In this document: piece by piece, positions 11,877 to 22,919 of the stretch | Position numbering within the stretch: the first letter of the stretch is position 1 | How the letters are laid out: each line of letters opens with the position of its first letter | Assembly (NCBI GenBank): GCA_033239125.1 | Contig: BSWB01000005.1 | Span: 52,374,993-52,438,992 of the forward strand | DNA: 64,000 nt | Direction: 5' to 3' | Source of the DNA: Fagopyrum homotropicum | Taxonomy: Eukaryota; Streptophyta; Magnoliopsida; Caryophyllales; Polygonaceae | Notes under the pieces: generated by a model | What the model was told of the DNA's origin: nothing | Database searches by the model: none | The model's input: only the letters and a program-made list of their open reading frames with translations | Program-made: the position numbers and the translations under genes

Positions 11877-13436
11877 TCACTGCGGCGCTGGTGGAGGCGG
11901 GAATGGAGAGAAGCTAGGATCATAAAACCGCCCAAACTGCTGGCGGTAGACATCCCTCATCATGTGATCGAGGTCGTCCAAGCGTCCAACTCTAGCATCG
12001 GCTCGGATCTCCAATGCTCCTACTCTCTCCGAAAGACCAGTAGCCCAATCCGGCATCTGCTCATACCATCCCGGAGCCTGACTGTACCATGCTGGAGCGT
12101 CGGACGGTGCTGGTGCAGATGGTGTATCTGTAGCCCATGGAGGTGGAGCTCCATACCATGCAGGAGGTGTGTCAGCCCAAGTGGGTCTCTCACTCACGCT
12201 GGCGCGGCGAGAAGACGAGCCTGAAGCTCTAGTTGGACGTGGAGAACGTCTAAGCACATCGGGGGCCGCATCCGGCTGATCCGGAAACGTGCCAAACTCC
12301 TGCTCGGCTCCTCCTCCACCCTCAAACTGATCCCTCATCTCCTCCTCCTCAACAACGGGTGGTGGTGGAACATACGGAGGAGCTACAATCCTGTTCGCAT
12401 GCATAGCAGCGAACGTCTCCTTCCAATTATGGCGTCCAGCCATAATGGAGTACTCTTGCAGCCACTCAATACCCCTACCGGTCCTGCTCTCCCAAGGCAT
12501 GGCCGCATAAGGCGGACCTCTATGTGTGGGGAAGATGAGTCCTCTAGTCATGAAGGCATGAAGTCCTAAGGGTACGGCTGGTATGCGGGTACACGCAGAA
12601 AAATCAATACCCAAACTCCTAGCAAGGTGGGTAACTATCCCACCATATCCAATGTTGCCCTTCCTCTTATTCTTAAGCTTGCTCATAGTAGCAGCTAAGA
12701 GGGTGGCACAGTCAGCTCGGCGCCCATATAGCATAGAATACAGCAAAAAGAGCTCATCCGTCTTGATCTTTTGGGGCGTCTCCGTCCGAGGAAAGAGACA
12801 CTCTGAAAGAACACGGTGAGCAATCTTCAAGGCTAAGTGGTACATCAACTTAGCCTTGGTGTCAGTAGGTTGCCAACGATCCTCGCTGGCGTAGATCATC
12901 GCTACCTCCTCTTAAAAGTCCTTGGCGTAAACGCCACTAGGAAAGCGACCGTTAAAGGTCTCATGAAACCCGAATAAAGTCCGGAACTCACGGATGGAAA
13001 AGTCATAGTTTCTTTCCATAAGACGGAAAGAAACGGTCCTATCTACATGGCTATGCTGAAAGGACGTCTCTACCTCCCTCATAATCTCCTCATAGGCGTC
13101 TTCTCGAATGGCCGAGAAGACAATAAGTCCGGCTCTATCCAAGAGCCAAGTAAGGTCATCTATAATGTTGAGAGGAGCTAGATCCTCCAACAATAGGTAC
13201 CTAGGACCAATCACAGCCCTCTCCTCAATCCTCTCGAATGCCGCGAGGTGATCCTCATGTATAGTCGGTACTCTTGGGCTAGGAGGTGAGGGTGATGAAG
13301 GTGATGATGGAGGTGAAGGGGAAGAGGCTGGTGGTGCTCTAGAGGATGAAGAAGAAGAGGGATTACCCTTCCTCTTCTTGTTCTAGTCATTCTTTTTCTC
13401 CTTAATCCTCCCTAAAACTCTCCTTACAAAATCCAT
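11877..13436 (-). pseudogene. Third ORF of D, after integrase (Athila-type ORF), two in-frame stops
   Basis: One frame of 519 codons from ATG at 13436 to the stop at 11877, broken by TAG at 13383-13385 and TAA at 12912-12914. Order: a short basic N-terminus, a Ser/Pro-rich stretch, then a conserved block (RYLLLEDLAPLNIIDDL to FRTLFGFHE, about residues 75-160). An alpha-rich segment follows (KAKLMYHLALKIAHRVLSE; IGYGGIVTHLARSLGID), then a Pro/acidic linker and a C-terminal heptad-like region (GLSERVGALEIRADARVGRL). It resembles what databases call ATHILA ORF or putative plant transposon protein. This position is often called env-like in Athila, but I see no signal peptide or membrane segment. 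Function unknown. A promoter-like block lies immediately upstream. Confidence 0.75.
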
Positions 13437-13440
13437 CACT

Positions 13441-14013
13441 GTCAAGAATCACGGTCTGTTCTAGCCTTTCCACGGCCGTGGAACTTTCAGAAACCGTGGT
13501 TTGTCTGTTTCTTTCGCAAATCTCAGCAAACAACTCTCAATTTCAACAATCAGGCAGCCCTAATCTAATTCCTTCCAATTTCAATCAGTTCTTCCTAAAA
13601 TTTCTAACAAAAACGAACCAAATCGACAAAGATCAAGAAGAGTGGAAAAACCTAGGTTTCGGATTTTAAAATCTGAATTGCGCGTCCCTTGGTGAATTTC
13701 CGCTCAATTTGTCGTTTGGATCTTGTTGGTGGTCGAATGTGCTTCAATTTGGGAAGAAGAATCGTTGAAAACGATTAAGAAACGAGGATTTGGGAGAAGG
13801 TCGTGGATTCGGCGTTTTAGGGTCGTGGAAGAGGGTTTTGTGGAGTGATTTTTGTGAAGAACGTGGTTTATATAGTCACAGGCAAAATTTTGAAAATCAC
13901 GGTCTGTTGGGGTGTTCCACGGCCGTGGAATTGTACGGAACCGTGGTTTTGGTGATTTTTCAAAGGCTTCTGGAAATTACGGTCACTATAGCTGTCGACC
14001 GTGGTTTAGGCCG
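13441..14013 (-). promoter_or_regulatory. Candidate internal promoter of the third ORF of D
   Basis: Between integrase and the third ORF, reading along the minus strand, come palindrome modules (about 13970-14013 and 13893-13950, the latter with TTCCACGGCCGTGGAA at 13915-13930). Next is TATATAAA (plus 13867-13874), then about 430 bp of leader with another module (TTCCACGGCCGTGGAA at 13468-13483) ending shortly before the ATG at 13436. Palindromes followed by a TATA box is the same layout as in the U3 of C and D LTRs. The promoter role is inference. Confidence 0.45.
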
Positions 14014-14261
14014 TGGAACTCTCTGTAAAGCTCCAAAGTCCAACGTTCGTCACTTTTCTTCAACATTATCCTTCCCTTTTCCTTTTCCATCGTTCCTACA
14101 TCCAAAAACACGAACGTACCGGAAGGAATCGAAGGCAAAATAAAGCAAAAACGTCTAAACTAAGCTAAACTATAAATCGAAAACAAAAACAAAAATGCAA
14201 TACCTTGGGTTGCCTCCCAAGAAGCGCTTTGTTTAAGGTCCGTAGCTAGACCATCTCGCAC

Positions 14262-17200
14262 TTATTCGAGTGCGGTAGGCGCGAACTCTTCAGGTTGGAG
14301 TTCCGGCGTATACTTCTTGAGTCGTTGGCCGTTCACCTTAAAGCTTCCGCCCGCTTCACCCCATACTTCAACTGCACCATGGGGGAAAATACGATTAATT
14401 AGAAAAGGTCCGGTCCAACGAGACTTAAGCTTACCTGGAAAGAGACGAAGCCTTGAATTGAAGTGGAGAACTTGATCTCCTTCTTTGAAGTCCTTTGGAA
14501 TGATATGCTTATCATGCCAACGCTTTGCTCTCTCCTTATAGATCTTAGCGTTTTCATAAGCATTCAAGCGGAGTTCGTCCAGCTCATTAAGGTCTAGGAG
14601 ACGCTTCTCTCCCGCTTCCTTCATGCTGAAATTCAACCACTTGATAGCCCAAAACGCTTTGTGCTCCAACTCTACCGGCAAGTGACAAGACTTCCCATAC
14701 ACAAGGTTGTATGGTGTGGTTGCTATGGGAGTCTTGTATGCAGTCCGGTACGCCCACAATGCATCGTCAAGCTTCAAAGACCAATCCTTCCTAGTCCTTG
14801 AAACCGTCTTCTCTAAGATTCCTTTGATCTCCCTATTTGAGATCTCAACTTGTCCACTTGTTTGTGGATGGTAAGGGGTAGCGATCTTGTGAGTAACCCC
14901 ATACTTAGCTAGAAGAGCTTCAAAGCGCCGGGCAATGAAGTGAGAACCTCCATCACTAATGATAGTCCTTGGCGTCCCAAATCGCGGGAAGATGGTCTTG
15001 TTAAAGAACCTAACCACCACCATGGCATCATTGGTGGGAGAGGCAATTGCTTCTACCCATCTAGAAACGTAATCTACCGCTAATAGTATGTATTGGTTTC
15101 CACAAGATGATGGGAATGGTCCCATAAAATCTACTCTCTAAACATCGAAAATCTCCACCTCTTGGATGTTGTTGAGGGGCATCTCATTCCTCCTAGAGAT
15201 GTTACCTGTTCTTTGACAAGCATCGCAGCAAGAAACAAAGGATTGCACATCTCTAAATAAAGTAGGCCAAAAGAATCCGGATTGCAATACCTTTGCGCTA
15301 GTCTTGTTCGAACTAGCGTGTCCTCCACAAGGTAGTGAATGACAATGGCGGATGACACTTTGCATCTCATCTTCCGGCACACATCGCCGAATGATGCCAT
15401 CCGGACCTCTCTTAAAGAGGAGAGGCTTGTTCCAAAAGTATTCCCGGACATCCTTGAAGAACTTCTTCCTTTGTGCGTAGGATAATCTGGGTGGTATCTC
15501 CTGACAAACCAAATAGTTAACAAAATCAGCAAAACATGGTTCGTTTACCTTTGGAGATCACGTCGATGCACTCCTCTATAATATGTAGGTGTTCGTCCGG
15601 GAAGGAGTCATCGATGGGTAAATGGTCGTCCTCTAGATGTGTTAGGCGACTTAAATGATCCGCAACAGAATTTTCTGAACCTTTCTTGTCGCGGATCTCT
15701 AGATCGAATTCTTGTAGGAGAAGAATCCATCTAATTAGCCTTGGCTTCGCATCTTTCTTCGCAAGGAGGTACCGGATCGCAGCATGATCCGTGTAGACAA
15801 TCACCTTTGCACCTACAAGATAAGAGTGAATCTTGTCAATAGCATAGACAATGGCTAGAAACTCCTTTTCGGTAGTGGCGTAATTGAGCTACGCTTCATC
15901 TAGCGTCTTGCTAGCATAGTATATGGCATGGGTTCATCCTTCCTTTCGTTGTCCAAGAACAGCTCCAGTAGCTACGTCACTAGCGTCGCACATAACCTCA
16001 AAGGGAAGAGTCCAATCCGGAGGTTGGATAATAGGTGCTGAAATTAGAGCTTGCCGAATGGTGTTAAACGCATCCAAACATTCCTGGGAAAACTCAAAAA
16101 CCGCATCCTTCATCAATAGATTAGTGAGAGGTTTTGATATCTTAGAAAAGTCTTTAATGAAACGTCTATAGAATCCAGCATGTCCTAGAAAACTTCTTAT
16201 CCCTTTCACCGAAGTTGGGGGAGGAAGTTTCTCTATGGTCTCTATCTTAGCTTTATCTACTTCTATCTTCTACTAGAGATTAAGTGACCTAATACAATTC
16301 CTTCCTTAACCATAAATTGACACTTCTCCCAATTAAGAACTAGGTTAGTGTCTTCACACCTTTGCAAAACAAGAGAAAGGTTAGAAAGGCAATCGTTAAA
16401 AGAGGAACCGTATACGGAGAAGTCATCCATGAAGACTTCCATGATTTCCTCTATGTATTCGGAGAAGATGGCCATCATGCACCGTTGAAAGGTGGTTGGG
16501 GCGTTGCAAAGCCCGAACGGCATTCTCCTATAAGCAAACGTACCCCATGGGCACGTGAATGTGGTCTTCTCTTGATCATCCGGGTGTATCGGGATCTGAA
16601 AGAAACCACTATAACCGTCAAGATAGCAAAAATGCGAATGTTGCGCTAACCTTTCAAGCATTTGATCGATGAATGGCAATGGGAAGTGATCCTTCCTCGT
16701 TGCGTTGTTGAGCTTGCGGTAGTCTATGCACATCCGCCATCCTGTCACGGTTCGGGTAGGAATGAGTTCGTTGTTTTTGTTGGTGATGACCGTCATTCCT
16801 CCCTTCTTCGGAACTACTTGAACCGGACTCACCCACTTACTATCGGAGATAGGATAGATGATACCTCCATCAAGAAGTTTAAGAATTTCCTTCTTGACAA
16901 CCTCCTTCATGGTCGGATTCAACCGCCTTTGAGGTTGTCTTGAAGTCCTAAAGTCTTCCTCCATTAATATCTTATGCATGCATAGGGAGGGTTTAATTCC
17001 TACTAAATCCTCAATAGTATATCCTAAAGCTTTTCTATGTTTCCTAAGGACAACCATGAGTTCATTATGTTCATCTATGCTTAGATCGGAACTAACAATA
17101 ACCGGAAAGGTAGAATTAGGTCCTAAGAAAGGGTACCTTAGATGAGTAGGAAGTGGTTTGAGTTCCATTGCTTTCGGAGCATCTAATGATCCTTGAGGAG

Positions 17201-17840
17201 CATCCGATGTCTCCTTAGAAGTTTCTAAGGGTGTTGAATGTGTGGGGGAAGAATTGGAAGAAGTTGAAGAAGTGTCTCGATCACCCCTTTCCACGCCCAA
17301 AATTACGGGTTCCCAATGTCCTCCACGGCCGTGGTTTAGGGCGTGGAAGGGAAATACTGTTTCTCTGCTTTCTCCACGACCGTATAACCCCCTGGAGTGG
17401 GACACGGTTTTAGTGGTGAGATCCACGGCCGTGGAATATAGTGTATGGCCGTGGATTCTCATATTTTCTGCCTTATCGTGGAGTTTTTCAAACTCCACTT
17501 CACCCATCTCTTCTTGTGCCTCTAAGGCTTCAATTGCCTCATTGCACTCTTCTTCTTCCCTTACATTTGTTAGACTCATAGTGATAACTTTTTGCAAAGG
17601 ATCGTTAAAGAGAATCGCACTTACCTCCTCCCTAGACAAACCTTCTTCATCTTGGATATCGAATATATCCTCATCAAAGATTGGCTCCTTCACTAGAGTG
17701 GAGAGAACAAACTCTACTTTCTCTTCTCCTATATCAAAAGCGAGTCTACCATTCTTGCAATCGACTATGCAGCCGGAAGTTGCAAGAAACGGTCTTCCGA
17801 GTATGATCGGGACCAGACTATCTGCAAGAATGTCAAGCAC
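14262..17840 (-). pseudogene. Pol of D: protease end, RT, RNase H, integrase
   Basis: Athila-type pol in three to five broken frames. 17840-16263 holds the end of the protease, a linker with palindrome modules, and RT (MCIDYRKLNNATRKDHFPLP; catalytic FMDDFS, Asp pair near plus 16422-16427). 16209-15934 holds the RT thumb and RNase H start. 15804-15526 holds the RNase H end (YTDHAAIRYLL). 15512-15138 is the integrase HHCC region (HCHSLPCGGHASS...CCDACQRTG). 15125-14262 is the integrase core (ISDGGSHF, then QVEISNREIKG supplying the Glu) and C-terminal domain, without a chromodomain. Lesions: frameshifts near 17866, 16268 and 15530, a stop near 15895, and a TAG near 15130 where C has Trp. Confidence 0.9.
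17323..17460 (-). repeat. Palindrome modules inside the PR-RT linker of D
   Basis: CCACGGCCGTGG at 17323-17334 and TCCACGGCCGTGGA at 17422-17435, with half-modules between and after. They lie in coding sequence, in the variable linker between protease and RT. Element C has equivalents at the homologous place (41932-42060). Confidence 0.85.
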
Positions 17841-17865
17841 GACAAAATCAATGGGAACAAAGAAT

Positions 17866-20193
17866 TTACCTAGCTTGACCGGGGACGTCTTCTACAATAC
17901 CGACGGGGCGAGTGATGGATCGATCCTCCATGTACAACGTCATCTTCACCGGTTTAGGGTCGCCTAAACTGATCTTCCTACACAACGCAAGTGGTATGAT
18001 GCTCACACTTGCTCCCAAGTCACATAAAGCATCATATGTGACATCTCCCACTCCTATGGGAATGCAAAACGACCCCGGGTCCTTTAGCTTTGGGGGCATT
18101 TTCTCCTTCATGGTCTTGATGAGATCCGAAGAGTCCGAACTCATCTTAACCTCTCCGAAGTCTTCTAGCTTCCTCTTGTTGGAGAGGAGCTCCTTCAAGA
18201 ACTTGCCATAAGCCGGCATACCTACAATAGCATCGATAAAGGGTATATTAATATGCAGCTTGCTCATGAGTTCTATAAACTTACCAAACTGTTTATCTAG
18301 GCGCGCTCTCGCTCTAGATCGAGGGAATGGTAGGGGAGGTTTGTAAGCTGGAGGAGGAACGTAGACATCTTCCTTCTCCTTCCCCTTCTCTTTGTCTTTC
18401 TCTACGGGGACTTCAACAAACTTAGGCTGCGGATCGGTGGTAGTCACTCCGCTCCTAGTTGTAATTGCCATCACCCTTCCCTTAGGGTTGTCCTCCGTCT
18501 TTCCTGGAAGTTTCCCTTGATTCCTAGGAACTTCCTCCGCATGGCTGAACATTTGGTTTTCTAAAACCTTTTGAGCTTTATCAACCTTAGAAATTTGATC
18601 ATCAACCTTAATGATGTGGTTCTCCAACCCTTGTAGCTTTCCCAAAATCGTTTCCAACATGGGATCGGGTTTCTCCTTCCCCGAATTGTTTCTTCCATTA
18701 GATGATTGCCCTTGGCTTTTCAAAGGAGTAGAGGAAGAGGAAGGTGGAGTTAGTGAATTAGAATTGGAAGGATAAGACTTACCGGAATTTTGTTGATTGG
18801 AGCGCCAATTGTTGTTGTTTGAACCCCTATTGTTGTTCCAATTGTTGTTCCGGTTGTTGTTATTGCCATTCCAATTGTTATTCCGGTTGTTGTTCGGGTT
18901 ATTGTTGTTGTTGTTGCGGTTTGTGTTATCGCCGCCATTGTTGTTGTTGCCCAAATAACCAACATCCTTTCCTTGTTGCTTTGGAAAGTTGGTCTTGATA
19001 GCCTCCTTCAACTCTTTGATTTCATGGTTGAGGGAGAAAATCTGATTTTAAGCTTCATGTGTGAGCTTTGCTCCTTGCTCCACACGATTTCCCTCCACTT
19101 TCCGGTGGGAATACTTCTCTATGACCCTTGCTTGCTTCTCAATGAAGTCCCAAGCGTCATCTTCTCTCATGTCCATGAATGTTCCACATGAGAGGGATTG
19201 GAGGTTGAATTGTGTCCCCGCATCCAGCCCCTTGTAGTAAATATCCAGCAATGCAAGCTTGGATATGCCATGATGAGGGCAATCCAATAACAAGTCCTGA
19301 AATCTTTCCCATGATTGAAACAAACTTTCGTTAGACCTCATGGAAAATGCATTGATCTTACCTCTAAGTTCCTCCGTTTTGGATGGCGGAAAGAATTTGG
19401 TGAGGAACTCCGCGGAAAGGTCTTCCCACGTATCTAGTTTCCCACTAGGAAGAGCTTGATACCAAGACAATGCTTTCCCCTTCAAGGAGAAGAAGAAAGG
19501 CTTGAGCTTATAGTTGTTGGTAGTAGCATTCTTTGGCCTCATTGTCTCCATCATACACTCAAAGTTTTGCAAGTGTTGGTGTGGAGATTCAGCGATTGTC
19601 CCGCCAAATTGGTTTTGGCGAACAAGAGTAATGACTTGAGGGATGAAGCTAAACCCTTGTACATCATCAGCATCAAAGTTCACACCTAGACGGCGTGGTT
19701 GTTGTGTTGGATCCATCCTTTGCCCAAGAGTTCTTGGCTCATCATCTACACGGTTCACCCTTACATTCCTAGGTGGAATGCGTCGGTTTGCAGCTCCCCG
19801 TGGATGGAAAGGATTCACATTGATCGTGGGATCAATCTCCTCTAACGGTGGCATGGAAGAATCACTATCATCAGCGGATGAATGGCTTCTTCTTCTTGAT
19901 CTTGATCCCCTCCTTGAGGATTTCTTGCTCCCCTTATTCTTAAGGTCGCTTATTTCTATCCTCATCTGGAACATCATGTCTTTTAGATCGTTAACTTCAT
20001 ATTGATGACGATCCATCTCATCCCGGCGAATATTCTCATTCCATTGGAGTTGAGCTTCTTTCTCCGCTAGCTCCGCTTGAAGGTCACGTTCGTGTTCTTC
20101 AGCAATCTTCTTTTCCTTACGCTTTTGCCTTAAAGTCCTCTCAAGCTCTTGATCAAGAGGTAAGAGGTCTTCGGTGTTCCTAGACCTGCGCAT
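17866..20193 (-). pseudogene. Gag-protease of D, one stop and a terminal frameshift
   Basis: Starts at ATG 20193 (MRRSRNTEDLL), homologous to the start chosen in C. Residues 1-110 are a charged coiled-coil-like N-terminus with an SR-rich stretch. About residues 170-360 are the retrotransposon gag (capsid) domain (LSWYQALPSGKLDTWEDLSAEFLTKFFPPSK). TAA at 19048-19050 breaks the frame, which resumes at once. The second half has a long Asn-rich tract, no CCHC knuckle, the conserved LPFPRSRARARLDKQFGKF block, and the protease with DLGAS (Asp codon at plus 18019-18021). The frame is lost near 17880 through an extra C. Confidence 0.9.
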
Positions 20194-20270
20194 GCACTCA
20201 AAAAGATATCAAATAACGAGAGCAAGCTCCCAAGCTTGACAACCGGCTACCGAATTCGGCCTAGACCAAA

Positions 20271-20288
20271 TCCCCGGCAACGGCGCCA
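20271..20288 (-). promoter_or_regulatory. PBS of D, tRNA-Asp type
   Basis: The minus strand reads TGGCGCCGTTGCCGGGGA, complementary to the 3' end of plant tRNA-Asp, six bases inside the LTR. Spacer and PBS are identical in C. Confidence 0.92.
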
Positions 20289-20294
20289 AAAACT

Positions 20295-22040
20295 TGTTCG
20301 CCACTTAGCGTGCGTGCAAATAAGCTTTAAATTTATAAAACTAGAATCAAGCAAGCGAACCCGCAGTGTACGGATCGACGTAGTTAAGCAAGAATTCCAA
20401 AGTATCGAACACACGGATTTGGGGGGAACAAATTCGTTTTCAGATTATCAACCAGGTAAATGTAAGAGCTTTGCAAATTATTGGGAAAACAACAATCCTA
20501 CAGATCCAAGTATCCAGCTGTGGCTATCGATTCAAGATATACTAATGATGTAAGAACAGAGTTGAGATATGCAAAGGTATGATAATGTAAGGTAATCGTA
20601 CGGTGAAGTTCCAAAAACCTTATATGACTCACCTACAAGACACTCTCTATAAAGGTTGTTGAGGCTTCAATATAGAAAGGATTTAAAGGTAAGAATTAAT
20701 GTCAAATACCCAAACTTGTAATCCAAGGATCAAGACTAACTAAATCGATTAAGGTTGTGACACTCACAATCGAGGTAGAGGTTGTTGAGGCTTCACTACC
20801 ACCTAGAAAAGGCAAGCCTAAACTAAGTTAAAGCAAATCTTTAACTTTGGATTAAAGTAAAAGCAGGTTCGTAAACTTAAGGGAAATCACGGTTAGTTCT
20901 TGAGGTTCCACGGCCGTGGACTCAAGAACAGGCCGTAATTTAAGGTTCGTCGGCGATTCTCTCTAACTCTCAGGGTCTAATCTATTTGCGATCGATCTAT
21001 CATTATCTAAGCCACAACTATCAACCCTTCACCTTAGAATTGTTAAGGGTTTTTAGCTAACAATAGTCATTATGATATCAAATTCAAGGTTTAAAAGATT
21101 GAAGGATAAAAACTTCCGAAAACTTTCAATAAACTTCAAACCAATCTCAAAGTCACAATCAAGAGCAAATATCGTCACTAAATTCGGAAAAGAACAAACA
21201 AACACAATCTTAGATAAGAAGGAAGAACGGGATGTCAATCCGTCTTCTAAATCAAACCTAAACAAGAAGAGAAATCTTCTTGCAAACACTCTTCCGAATC
21301 TTCGATCTTCCGTCAATCCGAAAATCCCAATGACAAAGCGCAAAAGTCTCCTAAACACAATCTCCGCCAAGTGCGAGATTAGGGCAATTCCAAGCGTAAA
21401 CGTAGGATGCGTTTATGCGAAAGCGCCAGTCTAAAGCGAGTTCGCCAAGTCTCTAAGCGGAGGTGACGGAATCTCTCTTCGTCCGTCCTTTTATAGGGCA
21501 AGATAAAATATCGGCCCGGCCCAATCTTCTGAAAGATCGTGGCTTAAAGTGTAGCGAAATAGATCGCCAAGATCACGGTCGTGGAAGATTCCACGACCGT
21601 AATTTAGAGCATGGAAATCAACACGGTTTGAACACATGATTCCACGACCGTAGAAGCCACTAGAATGAATCACGCTTCACTTGCTAGGGTTCCACTGCCG
21701 TGGAACTGAACGTGGAAAGTAGTACGGCCGTATTTTAGAGCATGGTTTAGGGCAAGAACGTGATTCTTCCCTAGCCTCGTACATTCCATAAGTTAGCTCT
21801 CTTTTGGCTCCTAAGAATGCCCTCAATCCATGGACATACTCAATCAACTCCTCCTTGCTAAATTCCGTTCGGAAATGACTTTCAATCACTTCTAATCAAC
21901 ATAAAGCTTGTGTAGACATCCATATCGACAATATAGGCAAACTAGCTCACAAATGTAACAATGCTCAATCAAAGACTATCAATATGAATCAAATACACTT
22001 AGAAAACGTGCCTAAATTATCACAATATTTCATGCTAACA
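20295..22040 (-). repeat. 5' LTR of D (1746 bp)
   Basis: The pair of 8771-10515. TATA box at 21489-21495. In the R/U5 part it holds a composite hairpin at 20896-20929: arms GTTCTTGAG and CTCAAGAAC around the palindrome TCCACGGCCGTGGA. The 3' LTR copy of that palindrome has one mutation. A perfect 12-bp inverted repeat is at 21575-21600. Confidence 0.95.
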
Positions 22041-22045
22041 GGGTA

Positions 22046-22919
22046 CACCCCCTCTTCCTTCACTAGCACCAAGTCAGGGACCAGTATCCGCTGTTGTGTT
22101 GCCTATGGCAGAGAACGAGTTTGAAGAGGATGATCGTGTCCCCATTAGTAGATTCGAGTTTCAAGAGTATATGGAGCAAGTATATGAGGTGGTGATAGCG
22201 GGTAGATCTACACCGGATTTACCAACATCTGTAAGATCGACTGAAGCTTCTGGATTAGAGAAGAAACAACGGGTTGAATCAGTGAAAGATGAGGTTGGGT
22301 ATCCGGGTTGCAAAGCGAGCCCGTCTTGTGGACGTTTGAGTACTTCTCGTTCACACGGACTTCTGGTGAAACGAGGACTTTATTCAATTGTGGGAAGCCT
22401 GGACATGTACGACCACAGTGTCCAAGATCGCCAGTGAGTTGCTTTACCTGTGGTAGACAGGGTCATAGAGCTGTTTTCTGTAAGCAAACTGGATTGGCAT
22501 CACGACAGGCTTTTATTTCTACTAGTGTGACGGGAGGTGGTCAGAAGACACCTCAGCAGCAGACGCGGGGGTAGCAGAGAATCCCAGATCATTCGCCTAC
22601 TCAGGAATCCGTTCCTAGGATGAGTAGAGGTAAGAGTCATGGTAGGAGTACCACGGATACTAGAAGAGCTCAAGGTAGAGCCTTTGAGCTGGGCAGTGCA
22701 GAGGAGCCACCCGTACTAGTGGCAGGGATGAGACGTATATGTCTCAACAATGGTTATCCAGATCATGTGCGCTCTGAGTGCCCCATGGCACCGATAACTT
22801 GCTTCACCTGTGGTGAACTAGGCCATCTTGCCCTTTTCTGTCAGCAAGGTAGTGTTTCTTCTCATCAAGACCTTCCTCTTTCCGATGCAGAAAGAATGGA
22901 AGTGGAGGTGTGGCGATGA
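22046..22919 (+). pseudogene. Gag of E, main part: no capsid, two pairs of zinc knuckles
   Basis: In frame with 8725-8770. About 75 residues of unique sequence (EFQEYMEQVYEVVIAGRSTPDLP) lead almost directly to the nucleocapsid. Knuckle pair 1 is around 22380-22490 (NCGKPGHVRPQC with its first Cys lost, then CFTCGRQGHRAVFC). Pair 2 is around 22740-22850 (first knuckle with CLNNG, second Cys lost, then CFTCGELGHLALFC). A frameshift near 22310 and a TAG near 22572 break it. The capsid domain seen in A (about 300 residues before the knuckles) is absent. G has the same architecture. Confidence 0.8.

Larger units (their letters stand above)
8771..22040 (-). mobile_element. Element D: near-complete Athila-like element (13.27 kb)
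   Basis: Minus-oriented. LTRs are 20295-22040 (5') and 8771-10515 (3'), with a perfect GGGTA duplication at 8766-8770 and 22041-22045. It has an Asp-tRNA PBS, gag-pro, pol, a third ORF after integrase, and a PPT. I count roughly 35-40 differences between the two LTRs (about 2%), so it is not very recent. The combination of PBS, gag without zinc knuckles, DLG protease, and a third ORF 3' of integrase is that of the Athila lineage. Confidence 0.95.

Noticed and set aside
11877..13436. A captured host gene in D
   Set aside because: Position after integrase, element orientation and similarity in type to known Athila third ORFs make an element gene more likely.
17242..17967. 241-codon plus-strand ORF across pol of D
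   Set aside because: Antisense shadow of the well-supported minus-strand pol and gag-pro frames.
22620..22919. A host CCHC zinc-finger gene
   Set aside because: In the nucleocapsid of E gag, collinear with G gag and within LTR boundaries.
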